From Rhizobium sp. SSA_523 (GTDB lineage Bacteria > Pseudomonadota > Alphaproteobacteria > Rhizobiales > Rhizobiaceae), in the NCBI RefSeq assembly GCF_030435705.1, contig NZ_CP129382.1, forward strand, positions 1,922,001 to 1,986,000: a DNA stretch of 64,000 nucleotides. The letters run 5' to 3'. Below are positions 44,059 through 54,211 of the stretch, piece after piece. Every line of letters begins with the position of its first letter. Position 1 is the first letter of the stretch. The position numbers and the translations under genes are program-made. Under the pieces are notes generated by a model, which saw nothing but the letters and a program-made list of their open reading frames with translations, ran no database searches and had not been told where the DNA came from.

Positions 44059-46188
44059 TCAGGGCTTGGGCAGGTTCCGATCGCTGAAGCGGTTCGGATC
44101 GATGGCGATCGCCTGCGAGACCGGCTTGAAGCCACCGCTATAGCCTGCGGAGACATCTGCCGACAGCGCCCGCACCACCATGCGCGGCGCCTTGGTTGAT
44201 GCCGACCGGTCGGGCTGCTTGTTGGCAAGCGCCCATTGTGCCAGCGTATCGCCCGTCAGCACGTTCGGTCCGGGCGTTGCCGGCCGGCCGCCAAGCCTCG
44301 AAACGGCGCCGCCCTTGACGACCTTTGCCGGAGCCTTCGCCGTGGTCGGTTTCGCGGTCGATGCGGCAGCCGGAGCCGAGGCCGAAGGCTTGGGCATGTC
44401 GAACCCGTCATTGAACACCATGCCGGCAGTGCCCGAGGCGGACGGATCGGCTAGCGCCAATTGCTGCTGCGCAGGGCGCGCCGCCGGCCGGGGCGGTTTG
44501 CCCGGAGCCGCTATGGCGGCCGGAGCGCTGGCCGTTGCAGGGGCGGCTTCACCACCCGGCTGCGGTGCGGCGGTCGGCGTATAGCCGGCGCTGCGGGCAA
44601 GTTCTGCAAGAAGCTCCGGCGTCAGCGCCTGCTTTTCGTCATCCGAGGTCACGCTCTGCCCGACAGGGCCCGCCGGCGCGGCGGATGCAGCCGGGGCCGC
44701 AAGAGCAACCGTCTGCGGGCCGACCGGAGCCGGTCCGGCAGGGTTTGCCGCATTCGAGCCCAGGTCCGGACGATGACCCGGAACCGGCACGGCAGCCATG
44801 AGTGCGCCGCCATCGGCAGGCGCGAGGGCCGGTGCAAGCGAGGCCGTTTCAAGCCCGGACATTCCGGCATCGCCCTTCAGCCCGCGCGGACCGAGCAAAG
44901 TCGGCACCGGAACAGTCAGGCTCGCCAGATCGACCGCAGCTTCGAGCGGGATTTCCGGGCGGGCAGTCGGCGTTGCCGGCATGACGGCGGCAATGGCTTG
45001 CTGGGCGGTATTCTGCGGCTGCGAATAAAGGGCGGTCAGACCGGCAGCAGCGGGATCCTCCCGGAAAGCCGGCCGCGACAAGGGCACCGGCGCTCCGGTT
45101 TCCGGAACAGCGACCAGATCCGGACGGACGGGAGCGGCTTCCGCCACCATGACCGGCGCCTCTTCCGGCTCAGGCTCGCGCGCCACGGGGCGGGCCGGCA
45201 CGGAAGGCCGATCCGGCACCGTTTCCGGCGCGGCAATGGCATCGGCATCTTCGTCCTCATCACCGTTATTGCCGAAGAGCATGGCGAAGAGATTGTTGGA
45301 TTTGCGTTCCGAACCGGAGCTGCCCGAGGGACCGCGGCCGGCCGTGCTTGCAACCTGGATGGTATTGGCACCGACGCGGCGCTTGTAATCGGCCACAGCC
45401 TGCTCGTAACCCGGTAGCGGCTTGCCGTCGGACGGCAGGTGCATCGTATTGCCGTTGGGGAAGAGCCGGACGAGTTCCTGGCGCGACATGCGCGGCCAGG
45501 CGCGCACGCTGCCGACGTCCAGATGGACGAAGGGAGAGCCGGAGGTCGGATAGAAGCCGACGCCACCCACCTGCATCAACATCGCCGTTTCGCGCAGCTT
45601 GGCGAGCTTCACCCCGGGGATGAAGAAATCCATGGCCTTGCCCAGCATGTGCTGGCTGTTCTTGGCGACGCCCTTGGTGCGCGAACGCAGCATGCCATTG
45701 GTATTGGGAGAGCGATAGGCCGAGACGACGTGGATGTAATCGCTGCCGCCGACACGCCGGTAGACTTCCCAGACGAGATCGAACAGGCGCGGATCCATGC
45801 GGGTCGGCTCGTTGCGGCGCCAGTCGCGCAGAAAGCGGTTCAGCGCCTGCAGCCCCTGCTGGTCGTAGCGGCCATTGCGCTTGAAGGTGATGACCGCCTT
45901 CTCGCCCGTGTGGACGAAATAGACTTTCAGGCTGCGGGTCTCGCCCGCAGCCAGCGCCGGACTGGCCGCCGGGGCAGCGAGCGAAGCAATTATGGCAAGC
46001 GAGGCGAAAGCCGCTGTTACCCGGCGCCCGAGACCCGTGATCCAGCGACCCTTGAGCCGCCCTCCGCTGTCACCCGAAGGCGCTGATTCTGCATTCTGAT
46101 TAGGCAAGACTTTCCCCGTCTGACAGGCAGTATCCGACACCACCTCACATGACCGTGAATTGCGGTGACACGATGGCAAATCTGCCAC
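44059..46188 (-). CDS. DUF882 / M15-type peptidase-fold exported protein
   Basis: Up to 709 residues. An N-terminal hydrophobic segment (AAFASLAIIASLAAPAASPA, ~residues 58-78) acts as signal or anchor. The DUF882 (YcbK-like) domain follows, with M15 zinc-peptidase motifs NSQHMLGKAMDF and FVHLDVG giving a His, Asp, His ligand set. The remaining ~430 residues are Ala/Pro-rich and poorly structured. Likely a murein endopeptidase or murein-binding protein in the periplasm. GTG at 46188 is used; a later start nearer the signal segment (for example TTG before PNQNAES, with GGGGAAAG upstream) is equally possible. Confidence 0.78.
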   Translation of the reverse strand: MADLPSCHRNSRSCEVVSDTACQTGKVLPNQNAESAPSGDSGGRLKGRWITGLGRRVTAAFASLAIIASLAAPAASPALAAGETRSLKVYFVHTGEKAVITFKRNGRYDQQGLQALNRFLRDWRRNEPTRMDPRLFDLVWEVYRRVGGSDYIHVVSAYRSPNTNGMLRSRTKGVAKNSQHMLGKAMDFFIPGVKLAKLRETAMLMQVGGVGFYPTSGSPFVHLDVGSVRAWPRMSRQELVRLFPNGNTMHLPSDGKPLPGYEQAVADYKRRVGANTIQVASTAGRGPSGSSGSERKSNNLFAMLFGNNGDEDEDADAIAAPETVPDRPSVPARPVAREPEPEEAPVMVAEAAPVRPDLVAVPETGAPVPLSRPAFREDPAAAGLTALYSQPQNTAQQAIAAVMPATPTARPEIPLEAAVDLASLTVPVPTLLGPRGLKGDAGMSGLETASLAPALAPADGGALMAAVPVPGHRPDLGSNAANPAGPAPVGPQTVALAAPAASAAPAGPVGQSVTSDDEKQALTPELLAELARSAGYTPTAAPQPGGEAAPATASAPAAIAAPGKPPRPAARPAQQQLALADPSASGTAGMVFNDGFDMPKPSASAPAAASTAKPTTAKAPAKVVKGGAVSRLGGRPATPGPNVLTGDTLAQWALANKQPDRSASTKAPRMVVRALSADVSAGYSGGFKPVSQAIAIDPNRFSDRNLPKP

Positions 46189-46440
46189 ACATGCACAAGC
46201 TTTTCTTTGATAGTGAACAAATCACTATCGAATGGCCCTGGTGAATATCAGAACATTCTTGCCCGAAGATGAACAGGCAGGCTGCGGGGACCCTGAAAAA
46301 AGATCGGTTTTCCACCGGCAATCGGCGGCATGGATCCTGAGGGGAATTGCTGCTCCACCGATCCTTCGCCACATGCGGGCGGCCGGCACATCCGCGCCGG
46401 CAACCGATCATTCATTCGTTTTTGCGAGGCGGCCGGGGTT

Positions 46441-47979
46441 TTACGCCGCCTCCTTCAAAGGGTCGTCGGGGTCAATCCCGTAATCCTTGAGCTTGCGATA
46501 GAGGGTGGACCGGCCGATCCCGAGCTTGCGCGCCACCTGGCTCATCTGGCCGCGATAGAATTTCAGCGCGAAGCGGATGAGCTCCTCCTCCACATCCGCA
46601 AGCTTGCGCACGTCACCGCTGTCATCGGTGCTGACGATCACATTGTCGGGACCACCATACATCTGCAGGGATCTCGCGGCTTCGACGCGCGCGGTGCGCA
46701 AAAGGTCCGCCATCGACCGCTCGGCATCCTCATCGCTCTCGATCTCTGCCTGCGGCTCCACCGCCGTCGCCCGCAATTCGGAGCTCTGGTAATCGGGAAG
46801 CTGGGCGGCGATCTGCGGGAAATCGCGTTCCGTCAGTTCCGGACCTTCGGCCAGCACCACGGCACGGAAAACGGCGTTTTCCAGCTGCCGGATATTGCCC
46901 GGCCAGTCATAGGCGGTCAGAAGCGCCAGCGCGCCGGCACCCACCTGCAAAGGCCGCTCGAGTTTCTGTTCCGCCGAGAAGCGTTCGGTAAAGGTGCGCG
47001 CGAGGTGCGGTATATCCTCCTTGCGGCGGCGCAGCGCCGGGATGGTGATCGGAAACACGTTCAGCCGGTAATAGAGGTCCTCGCGGAAACGGCCCGCATG
47101 GACTTCCTCGATCAGATCCTTGTTGGTGGCCGAGATCAGCCGGACATCCACCTTCTGCACCTTGCCGGCGCCGACGGTCTCGATCTCCCCCTGCTGCACG
47201 GCGCGCAGCAGCTTGACCTGCACATCCAGCGGCAGGTCGCCGATCTCGTCGAGGAACAGGGTTCCGCCATCGGCCTCCATGAATTTGCCGATATGGCGCT
47301 CGGTCGCCCCGGTAAAGGCCCCCTTCTCGTGGCCGAACAGGATGCTCTCCACCAGATTGGCAGGGATGGCACCGCAATTGACGGTGATCAGCGGCTTGTT
47401 GGCGCGGTCGCCGCCGGCCTGGATGGCGCGTGCGATCATTTCCTTGCCGACGCCCGATTCCCCTTCGAGCACCACAGGAATGCTGGATTGCGCGGCCCGC
47501 TGCGCCAGGTCGATCACCCGCAGCATGTCGGGGCTGGCGGAGACGATATCGCCAAAGCCGACGCTGTCGCCCTTGTTGCGGCGTCCCGCCTTCACCTTGG
47601 TCTCGCGATGATCCACTTCCAGCGCATTGGCGATCGAGGCGGCGATCCGCTCCGGCGAGACGGGTTTGACGACGAAGTCGAAAGCCCCGGCGCGCATGGC
47701 CTGGACCACGGTCTCGATACCGCCCTGCCCGGTCTGCACGATGACGGGAATGTTGAGGTTCATCTCCGCCGATAGCTTCAGGAAGCCGAGCCCATCGAGC
47801 TCGGGCATCATCAGGTCCAGCACCACGGCATTGACCTGGCGACGGTTGCGGCGCAGGAACTCCAGCGCGATGCGGCCGTTCTCTGCCACATGAGCGGTAT
47901 GCCCGGCCCGTTCCACCGCGTTCTTCAGAAGGCGGCGCTGGACCGGATCATCATCGACAACAAGGATATGGGCGGTCAT
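46441..47979 (-). CDS. sigma-54-dependent response regulator (NtrC class)
   Basis: 512 residues. N-terminal receiver with Asp55 in [12 protein letters not shown] and Lys in FVVKPVSPE. Central AAA+ sigma-54 activator domain with Walker A GESGVGKE, the sigma-54-contacting GAFTGA loop in [12 protein letters not shown], and Walker [16 protein letters not shown]-terminal Fis-type helix-turn-helix ([20 protein letters not shown]). No cognate kinase is adjacent, so it is an orphan. An inverted repeat at 48042-48083 lies upstream. The target process is unknown. Confidence 0.9.
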   Translation of the reverse strand: MTAHILVVDDDPVQRRLLKNAVERAGHTAHVAENGRIALEFLRRNRRQVNAVVLDLMMPELDGLGFLKLSAEMNLNIPVIVQTGQGGIETVVQAMRAGAFDFVVKPVSPERIAASIANALEVDHRETKVKAGRRNKGDSVGFGDIVSASPDMLRVIDLAQRAAQSSIPVVLEGESGVGKEMIARAIQAGGDRANKPLITVNCGAIPANLVESILFGHEKGAFTGATERHIGKFMEADGGTLFLDEIGDLPLDVQVKLLRAVQQGEIETVGAGKVQKVDVRLISATNKDLIEEVHAGRFREDLYYRLNVFPITIPALRRRKEDIPHLARTFTERFSAEQKLERPLQVGAGALALLTAYDWPGNIRQLENAVFRAVVLAEGPELTERDFPQIAAQLPDYQSSELRATAVEPQAEIESDEDAERSMADLLRTARVEAARSLQMYGGPDNVIVSTDDSGDVRKLADVEEELIRFALKFYRGQMSQVARKLGIGRSTLYRKLKDYGIDPDDPLKEAA

Positions 47980-48041
47980 GCTTGCTCCGAACTCTTCACA
48001 TCCGTCCCTTTTCAGGACCATCCCCACCCTTGTGTCACAGG

Positions 48042-48083
48042 CGGTTAAACATCCCGTTTTGAGAAATGCTTGCATTTTAACCG
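48042..48083. promoter_or_regulatory. nested inverted repeats upstream of the sigma-54 regulator gene
   Basis: CGGTTAAA (48042-48049) and TTTAACCG (48076-48083) form one inverted repeat. The palindrome AAATGC-TT-GCATTT (48064-48077) lies inside it and overlaps its right arm. Position fits an operator for the minus-strand regulator gene, possibly autoregulatory. Confidence 0.35.
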
Positions 48084-48192
48084 AGACGCTTCAAAACAGC
48101 TGAACCGCTTCAAATTGCACCAAGACCGAGCCAGCGCCCATCCGCTGTGATCTCGATCATCAATGTCGACAGCAGACCACGAGGAGAGAGCT

Positions 48193-50100
48193 TTGACCCA
48201 GACCGGACCGGCTTCCACCATGTTCATCACCAGGCAGACGGCGCTTGCCGCCCCGGCCGATTCAGGCGCATCGCCTGCGCCATCGCATGCCGCGCCGGAG
48301 CTTGGAGCCCTTCCCGTCTGGCAATTGCAGGATCTCTATCCCGCTGCCGAAAGCCAGGCCTTTCGGACCGATCTCGACCGCTCGCTCGACCTGGCCAGGG
48401 CTTTCGAAAACCGCTGGAAGGGCCGGCTGGCCGAGGCCGCGGCGCAATCGGGAGACCAGGGTCTGGGCGCGGCAATCGCCGACTATGAGGCGATCAGCGA
48501 CCTCACCGGGCGGATCGGCTCGTTTGCCGGCCTCACCTATTTCTCCGATACGTCCAATCCCGCCAATGGCAAGCTGTGGGGCGACATCCAGTCGAAACTG
48601 ACGGACCTCTCTGCGCATCTTCTGTTCTTCACGCTGGAACTGAACCGGGTGGATGACGCCCTGATCGAGGCGGCGCTTGAAAGGGATGCCCGGGCGGCGC
48701 ATTACGCACCCTGGATCCTGGACCTGCGCAAGGACAAGCCGCACCAGCTGGATGACCGGCTGGAGCAGTTGTTCCTCGAAAAATCCATGACCAGCGCCGC
48801 CGCCTTCAACCGCCTGTTCGACGAGACGCTGGCCGATCTGCGCTTCGAGGTGGACGGCGAAATGCTGCCGCTGGAACTCACATTGAACCTGCTGCAGGAG
48901 CCGGAGGAAGCGGTGCGCGCCAAGGCGGCGAAGGCGCTTTCGGCGACGTTCAAGGACAATCTGCGCGTCTTCACGCTGATCACCAATACGCTTTCGAAGG
49001 ACAAGGCTATTTCCGACCGCTGGCGCGGCTTCGAGGACATTGCCGATAGCCGCCACCTTGCCAACCGCGTGGAACGCGATGTCGTCGATGCCCTGGCCGC
49101 TGCCGTTCGCGAGGCCTATCCGCGTCTGTCGCATCGCTATTATGCGATGAAGGCCAGGTGGCTCGGCATGGACGTCATGAACTACTGGGATCGCAATGCC
49201 CCCCTGCCCGATACGCCGCGCGCCCTTATTCCCTGGGAAACGGCGCGTGAGACCGTGCTGTCGGCCTATGGCGACTTCGCCCCGGAAATGGCCGCCATCG
49301 CCCGCCGCTTCTTTGACGAAAAATGGATCGATGCCCCTGCCAGGCCCGGCAAGGCACCGGGCGCCTTCGCCCATCCGACCGTCCCCTCGGCGCATCCTTA
49401 CGTGCTCGTCAACTATCTCGGCAAGCCGCGCGACGTGATGACACTCGCCCATGAGCTCGGCCATGGCGTGCATCAGGTGCTGGCGTCCGATCAGGGCGCC
49501 CTGATGTGCGACACGCCGCTGACCTTGGCCGAAACCGCCTCGGTCTTCGGCGAGATGCTGACCTTCCGTGCCCTTCTCGACAAGACGGTCGACAAGCGCG
49601 AGCGCAAGGCCATGCTGGCGCAGAAGGTGGAGGACATGATCAATACGGTCGTGCGCCAGATCGCTTTCTACGAATTCGAGCGCAAGCTGCACACGGCGCG
49701 CAAGGACGGTGAACTGACGGCAGAACAGATCGGCGCGCTGTGGCTGTCTGTGCAGGGCGACAGCCTGGGGCCGGCGATCCGGATTTCCGAGGGCTACGAG
49801 ACCTGGTGGGCCTATATCCCGCATTTCATCCACTCGCCCTTCTACGTCTATGCCTATGCCTTTGGCGACTGCCTGGTAAACTCGCTCTATGCGGTCTACC
49901 AGAATGCCGAGGAGGGGTTTCAGCAGAAATATTTCGAGCTGCTGAAGGCCGGCGGCACCAAGCATCATTCGCAGCTGCTGGCGCCTTTCGGCCTCGACGC
50001 CACCGATCCGGCTTTCTGGAGCAAGGGCCTGTCGATGATCGAAGGGCTGATCGACGAGCTGGAAGCACTCGACCGGGAGATCGGCCAGCCCGCCTCCTGA
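48193..50100 (+). CDS. pepF: M3 family oligoendopeptidase F
   Basis: About 635 residues. Cytoplasmic zinc oligopeptidase. The metal motif HExxH lies in TLAHELGHGVHQ, with the third ligand Glu in LAETASVFGEMLTF. The N-terminal helical domain (LPVWQLQDLYPAAES) is typical of PepF. The start TTG 48193 is preferred because GAGGAGA stands 5 nt upstream; ATG 48163 or ATG 48220 in the same frame are alternatives. Monocistronic, with divergent regulation from the sigma-54 regulator gene. Confidence 0.9.
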   Translation: MTQTGPASTMFITRQTALAAPADSGASPAPSHAAPELGALPVWQLQDLYPAAESQAFRTDLDRSLDLARAFENRWKGRLAEAAAQSGDQGLGAAIADYEAISDLTGRIGSFAGLTYFSDTSNPANGKLWGDIQSKLTDLSAHLLFFTLELNRVDDALIEAALERDARAAHYAPWILDLRKDKPHQLDDRLEQLFLEKSMTSAAAFNRLFDETLADLRFEVDGEMLPLELTLNLLQEPEEAVRAKAAKALSATFKDNLRVFTLITNTLSKDKAISDRWRGFEDIADSRHLANRVERDVVDALAAAVREAYPRLSHRYYAMKARWLGMDVMNYWDRNAPLPDTPRALIPWETARETVLSAYGDFAPEMAAIARRFFDEKWIDAPARPGKAPGAFAHPTVPSAHPYVLVNYLGKPRDVMTLAHELGHGVHQVLASDQGALMCDTPLTLAETASVFGEMLTFRALLDKTVDKRERKAMLAQKVEDMINTVVRQIAFYEFERKLHTARKDGELTAEQIGALWLSVQGDSLGPAIRISEGYETWWAYIPHFIHSPFYVYAYAFGDCLVNSLYAVYQNAEEGFQQKYFELLKAGGTKHHSQLLAPFGLDATDPAFWSKGLSMIEGLIDELEALDREIGQPAS

Positions 50101-50281
50101 GGCTTTTTTCGGCCGCGGCCGGGCGGATGACGGTCCGCCCGGCTTCAGCCTTCGCCGAAACCTCTGGAGAAGCGGATTTTCCCAATGCTCCAGTCGAAGC
50201 TCGCCCTTTTCAAGCCCGGATTGCCGGTCTTGAATGATCGGGACATTCTCGATTCGTATGGTTGAGGCACACGAAGGACCC

Positions 50282-51115
50282 ATGGCTATTCACGACGCGC
50301 TGCGCAGCAGGCCGGCCGCACCGGAAGACGCGGACATGACGCAGAAGACCGCCGCGGCCCCATCCGGCGCGACACGCAAGAGCGCCAGGGCAAGCAAGCC
50401 ATCTGGCAAGTCATCCGGCAAGCCATCCCGCAAGTCATCCCGCAAGTCATCGGGCAAGCCATCTGGCGGGCAATCCGGAAAACGCCAGGCGGAGGAATTC
50501 CTGCTCATCGAGACCCTGCGCTGGGAGCCGGATCATGGTTTTCTGCGGCTGGACCAGCATCTGCGCCGGCTGAACCGCTCGGCGGACGCGCTTGGTTTCC
50601 GCCAGCCGGACGATGCGAAGGAGCAATTGGCCGCAGCCGTCTTCGGCGACAGGCCGCTGCGCATGCGGCTGACGATGAATTATCGCGGCCGGATCGAGCT
50701 TGCCGCGACCGAATTCGAGGCCGAGCCGCAGGATCGCGTCTGGAGGGTGAGGATCGCCAGACAAAGGCTCCGCTCGGACGACACGCTGTTCCGCCACAAG
50801 ACGACGAGGCGCGAACCCTATGATGCCGCCCGCGCCGAGTTCGACCGGGCGGAGGCCGACGAAGTCCTCCTGCTCAACGAGCGCGGCGAAGTGTGCGAGG
50901 GCACGATCACCAATCTCTTCGTCGAGGCGGCGGACGGCATCCTGCTCACCCCGCCGCTGTCCTGCGGCCTTCTGCCGGGCGTGTTGCGCGCCGAACTCAT
51001 CCGGGAGGGTCGGGCAAGGTCGCAGGTCCTCATGCCCGAGGATCTGCGCGAGGCAAAGATCTTCGTCGGCAATTCGCTGCGCGGCCTGATTCCGGCCCGT
51101 CTGGTGGAGCCATGA
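50282..51115 (+). CDS. class IV aminotransferase-fold protein (PabC-like) with repeat-rich N-terminal extension
   Basis: 277 residues. From about residue 70 on it is a PLP-dependent fold-type IV protein like aminodeoxychorismate lyase or a branched-chain aminotransferase: LLIETLRWEPDHGFLRLDQH, FRHKTTRREPYDAA (probable PLP lysine), NERGEVCEGTITNLFVE and SCGLLPGVLRAEL. The first ~70 residues are an unusual basic extension with 12-bp/4-residue repeats (K-S/P-S-G/R; 50396-50467). The start ATG 50282 has GAAGGAC upstream; ATG 50336 is possible. It overlaps the DUF3445 gene by 4 bp. Confidence 0.82.
   Translation: MAIHDALRSRPAAPEDADMTQKTAAAPSGATRKSARASKPSGKSSGKPSRKSSRKSSGKPSGGQSGKRQAEEFLLIETLRWEPDHGFLRLDQHLRRLNRSADALGFRQPDDAKEQLAAAVFGDRPLRMRLTMNYRGRIELAATEFEAEPQDRVWRVRIARQRLRSDDTLFRHKTTRREPYDAARAEFDRAEADEVLLLNERGEVCEGTITNLFVEAADGILLTPPLSCGLLPGVLRAELIREGRARSQVLMPEDLREAKIFVGNSLRGLIPARLVEP
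50396..50467. repeat. 12-bp tandem repeat, six units, in frame
   Basis: Units begin at 50396, 50408, 50420, 50432, 50444 and 50456, each AAG-(C/T)CA-TC-(T/C/G)-(G/C)GC, encoding KPSG, KSSG, KPSR, KSSR, KSSG, KPSG. Copy-number change would keep the reading frame. Confidence 0.92.
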
Positions 51116-52029
51116 GCAGGCCGGCCTACGCGCCCTATGCCACCAGCTTCCGCCCGTTCACGATCGGCCTTGCGGCGCTCGATCCGCGGCGGCTGATCGA
51201 ACCGGACGGGACGCTTCGCCTCTATCTCGACGAAAAGGAGGAGATCGCACGCAATCACCGTCACGAAATCTTCCGGGCAACAGAAGACAGTCTCGCCGCG
51301 CAACAGGAATGCCTTGACCTGATCCTTGCCCATCTGGAGCAGTATCATCGCGATACCCATCGCCGCAGGGGCGATGTCATGGAGGTTGCCGGGCGCCGGG
51401 TTGAGCTTTGCGATCCTTCGCTGCCGCCGCTGATGCGGGCCGGCTTTCTCGTGCAGGACGATCTTGTCCTCATGCGCCGGCGGCAGGCGGGCTGGTCGAT
51501 CACGGCCGCGCATCTCTCCTTTCCCTCCTCCTGGCGGCTGGCGGAGAAATTCGACCGGCCGATGGAAGAGGTGCATGCGACGGTTCCCGGCTTCGCGGGC
51601 GGCACGCGCAATGCGGCCATGATCAACCGGATCTTCGACAATCTCGCCGTGGACAGGCCGGCGGTCCGCTTCAACTGGTCGATCAACTGGAAGCAGAAGC
51701 TCTTCCACCCCGAAAGCGGCCAGGATGAGGGCGCAACGCCGCAGGACGCCGTCGTGCGGGTCGAGCGGCAGACCCTTTCGCGCCTGCCGGTATCCGGCGA
51801 TCTGCTGTTCACCATCCGCATCTATCTCGACCCGGTGGCGGGCCTCAGCACGAGCGACGATGCCGGCGAACTGATGCATGCGCTGGCCGATCAGCTTGAT
51901 CTGCTGACGCCCGAGCAGGCTGGATACAAGAGCCTGGGGGCCCGGCGCGGCGCCTTGATCGCGACGCTTCGGGCAGAAGCGGAAAGACTGGGTTTCTCCA
52001 CAAGAACTGCCACAGGACTGTCGTTTTGA
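51112..52029 (+). CDS. DUF3445 haem-dependent oxidative N-demethylase-like protein
   Basis: 305 residues of the DUF3445 family, whose characterised members (HdmA-type) are haem-dependent oxidative N-demethylase subunits. Conserved parts: FRPFTIGLAALDP, LDEKEEIARNHRHEIFRAT, SFPSSWRLAEKFDRPMEEVH and VRFNWSINWKQ. No reductase or ferredoxin subunits accompany it here. Its start overlaps the PabC-like gene (ATGA), so the two products are probably made together, but a joint pathway is not known to me. Confidence 0.85.
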   Translation: MSRPAYAPYATSFRPFTIGLAALDPRRLIEPDGTLRLYLDEKEEIARNHRHEIFRATEDSLAAQQECLDLILAHLEQYHRDTHRRRGDVMEVAGRRVELCDPSLPPLMRAGFLVQDDLVLMRRRQAGWSITAAHLSFPSSWRLAEKFDRPMEEVHATVPGFAGGTRNAAMINRIFDNLAVDRPAVRFNWSINWKQKLFHPESGQDEGATPQDAVVRVERQTLSRLPVSGDLLFTIRIYLDPVAGLSTSDDAGELMHALADQLDLLTPEQAGYKSLGARRGALIATLRAEAERLGFSTRTATGLSF

Positions 52030-52052
52030 CGCTCTTTATTGTGTCGGTATTT

Positions 52053-52068
52053 TGTGATCTAGACCACA
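52053..52068. promoter_or_regulatory. CRP-type palindrome upstream of homospermidine synthase
   Basis: TGTGA-TCTAGA-CCACA, one base away from the ideal CRP consensus TGTGA-N6-TCACA; even the TCTAGA centre matches the optimised E. coli site. The flanking T and A extend the dyad to 18 bp with 8 of 9 pairs. It lies 92 bp before the hss start codon. Confidence 0.6.
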
Positions 52069-52159
52069 ATCACGAAAGCAGACCCAGGCGCGATACAAGA
52101 GACCGCGCCGACAACACCGGCCCCGCCGCCTGCGCGGGGGACCGAAGGAGTGACGACAG

Positions 52160-53605
52160 ATGACAGACAACGCCCATCCGGTTCATGGCGAAATCACCGG
52201 GCCCATCGTGATGATCGGCTTCGGCTCGATCGGCCGCGGCACGCTGCCGTTGATCGAACGGCATTTCAAATTCGACAAGAGCCGGATGGTGGTGATCGAT
52301 CCGCGGGACGACGACAAGGCGATCCTGGAAGAGCACGGCGTGAAATTCATCCAGGCCCATGTCACCAAGGATAATTACAAGCATCTGCTGAAGCCGCTGC
52401 TGACCGAAGGCGAGGGCCAGGGCTTCTGCGTCAATCTCTCCGTCGATACCGGCTCGCTGGATCTCATCAAGTTCTGCCGCAAGCTCGACGTCCTGTATAT
52501 CGATACGGTGGTCGAACCCTGGCTCGGCTTCTATTTCGACAAGACGATGAAGAATGCGGAGCGCACGAATTATGCGCTGCGCGAAACCGTGCGCAGCGAA
52601 AAGCGGAAGAATCCGGGCGGCACGACGGCCGTCTCCTGCTGCGGCGCCAATCCCGGCATGGTCTCCTGGTTCGTCAAGCAGGCGCTGGTCAATGTCGCCA
52701 AGGATGTCGGTCTCGACGTCGAGGAACCGGCCCAGGACGACCGGGACGGCTGGGCCAAGCTCATGAAGAAGGTGGGCGTGAAGGGCATCCACATTGCCGA
52801 ACGCGACACGCAGCGGGCCAAGAACCCGAAGCCGCTCAACGTCTTCTGGAACACCTGGTCGGTGGAAGGCTTCATTTCCGAAGGCCTGCAGCCCTCCGAG
52901 CTCGGCTGGGGCACGCATGAGAAGTGGATGCCGAAAAACGCCAAGAAGCACAAGAAGGGCAACAAGGCGGCCATCTATCTCGAGCAGCCCGGCGCCAATA
53001 CCCGCGTGCGCACCTGGTGCCCGACGCCCGGCCCGCAATACGGCTTCCTCGTGACGCATAATGAATCGATCTCGATCGCCGATTACTTCACCGTGGAAAA
53101 GGATGGCGAGCCCGTCTACCGTCCGACCTGCCATTATGCCTATCATCCGGCCAATGATGCGGTGCTTTCCCTGCACGAAATGTTCGGCAATGGCGGGACG
53201 GCCCAGCCGGTTCTGCATGTTCTCGACGAGAACGAGCTGGTGGACGGCGTCGATGAACTCGGCGTGCTGCTCTACGGCCACGACAAGAACGCCTACTGGT
53301 ATGGCTCGCGCCTGTCCCTGGAGGAAACCCGCAAGCTGGCGCCTTACCAGAACGCAACGGGCCTGCAGGTAACCTCGGCCGTTCTCGCCGGCATGGTCTG
53401 GGCGCTGGAAAACCCGAAAGCCGGCATCGTGGAAGCCGACGAGATGGATTACCGCCGTTGCCTCGAAGTGCAGTCGCCCTATCTCGGCCCGGTCGAAGGC
53501 CATTACACCGATTGGACGCCGCTCGACGGCCGCCCCGGCCTCTTCCCCGAGGATCTCGACGAGAAGGATCCCTGGCAGTTCCGCAACATCCTCGTGCGCG
53601 TCTGA
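52160..53605 (+). CDS. hss: homospermidine synthase
   Basis: 481 residues. NAD+-dependent enzyme that makes sym-homospermidine from two putrescines, the main long polyamine in rhizobia. The N-terminal Rossmann motif is [17 protein letters not shown]; also seen are [26 protein letters not shown] and [18 protein letters not shown], all conserved in this family. AAGGAG stands 9 nt before the ATG. Monocistronic. A CRP-type palindrome lies upstream. A stem AAGGCGGGC / GCCCGCCTT (53656-53682) without a T-run follows the stop. Confidence 0.95.
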   Translation: MTDNAHPVHGEITGPIVMIGFGSIGRGTLPLIERHFKFDKSRMVVIDPRDDDKAILEEHGVKFIQAHVTKDNYKHLLKPLLTEGEGQGFCVNLSVDTGSLDLIKFCRKLDVLYIDTVVEPWLGFYFDKTMKNAERTNYALRETVRSEKRKNPGGTTAVSCCGANPGMVSWFVKQALVNVAKDVGLDVEEPAQDDRDGWAKLMKKVGVKGIHIAERDTQRAKNPKPLNVFWNTWSVEGFISEGLQPSELGWGTHEKWMPKNAKKHKKGNKAAIYLEQPGANTRVRTWCPTPGPQYGFLVTHNESISIADYFTVEKDGEPVYRPTCHYAYHPANDAVLSLHEMFGNGGTAQPVLHVLDENELVDGVDELGVLLYGHDKNAYWYGSRLSLEETRKLAPYQNATGLQVTSAVLAGMVWALENPKAGIVEADEMDYRRCLEVQSPYLGPVEGHYTDWTPLDGRPGLFPEDLDEKDPWQFRNILVRV

Positions 53606-53655
53606 GGAAGACGGGCGACGGCCGCGTCGAGACGGCTCGGTGCCGAGGAAAAGGA

Positions 53656-53682
53656 AAGGCGGGCTGTGAAAGCGCCCGCCTT
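53656..53682 (+). terminator. possible terminator of hss
   Basis: 9-bp perfect stem with a 9-nt loop, 51 bp after the stop codon, but no T-run follows; so only a candidate. Confidence 0.4.
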
Positions 53683-53751
53683 GCATTACATATCGTTCGT
53701 GCCATCGTCGTTGATGCGACGAAAAGGTTCACGAATCGCCGGAGACGAAGA

Positions 53752-54135
53752 ATGAAGATCAAAGCGAGCCTTGGGCTCATCCCCGCGCTCATCACCGCGA
53801 CCGCCATGCTTTCGGCATGCGTGGCCAATCCTGGCCCCCGTTCCCTGCCCTCGCCTTCCCAGCAGCAGCGACAGGGCGTCGAAGGCGCCTGGGCCGATCC
53901 GAACGGCATCGTGTCGACCTTCCAGGCCGGGACCTTCAACACCCGCTCCACCGATACCAACGCCCTGTTGGCAAGCGGCACCTATACGCAGGTGTCTCCG
54001 ACGCTGGTGGAAATCAACATGACATCGCTGGTTCGCCAGACGCAGTCGCGCGTCAATTGCGCCATGGTTTCGCAGAGCCAGCTGAACTGCACCGCCGACA
54101 GCGGCTCGCAATTCTCGCTCACCCGCCGCAGCTGA
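53752..54135 (+). CDS. outer-membrane lipoprotein, Omp10 family
   Basis: 127 residues. Lipoprotein signal with lipobox LSAC, so the mature protein begins at the lipid-modified Cys of CVANPGP. The mature domain closely follows Brucella Omp10: [45 protein letters not shown], and [15 protein letters not shown] at the C-terminus with two cysteines. Omp10 is a surface lipoprotein and immunogen of unclear molecular role. Monocistronic, with a good terminator downstream. Confidence 0.88.
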   Translation: MKIKASLGLIPALITATAMLSACVANPGPRSLPSPSQQQRQGVEGAWADPNGIVSTFQAGTFNTRSTDTNALLASGTYTQVSPTLVEINMTSLVRQTQSRVNCAMVSQSQLNCTADSGSQFSLTRRS

Positions 54136-54211
54136 GCCGATCGGCAGTCCTGACTGCCTGACGCCTCTTTCAGAGCGCTGGCCGCTCCGGACGAACCCTG
54201 TCCCCAGACGT

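Noticed and set aside
48262..50283. 673-codon open frame opposite pepF
   Set aside because: Antisense shadow; the HELGHG zinc motif and family signature are on the plus strand.
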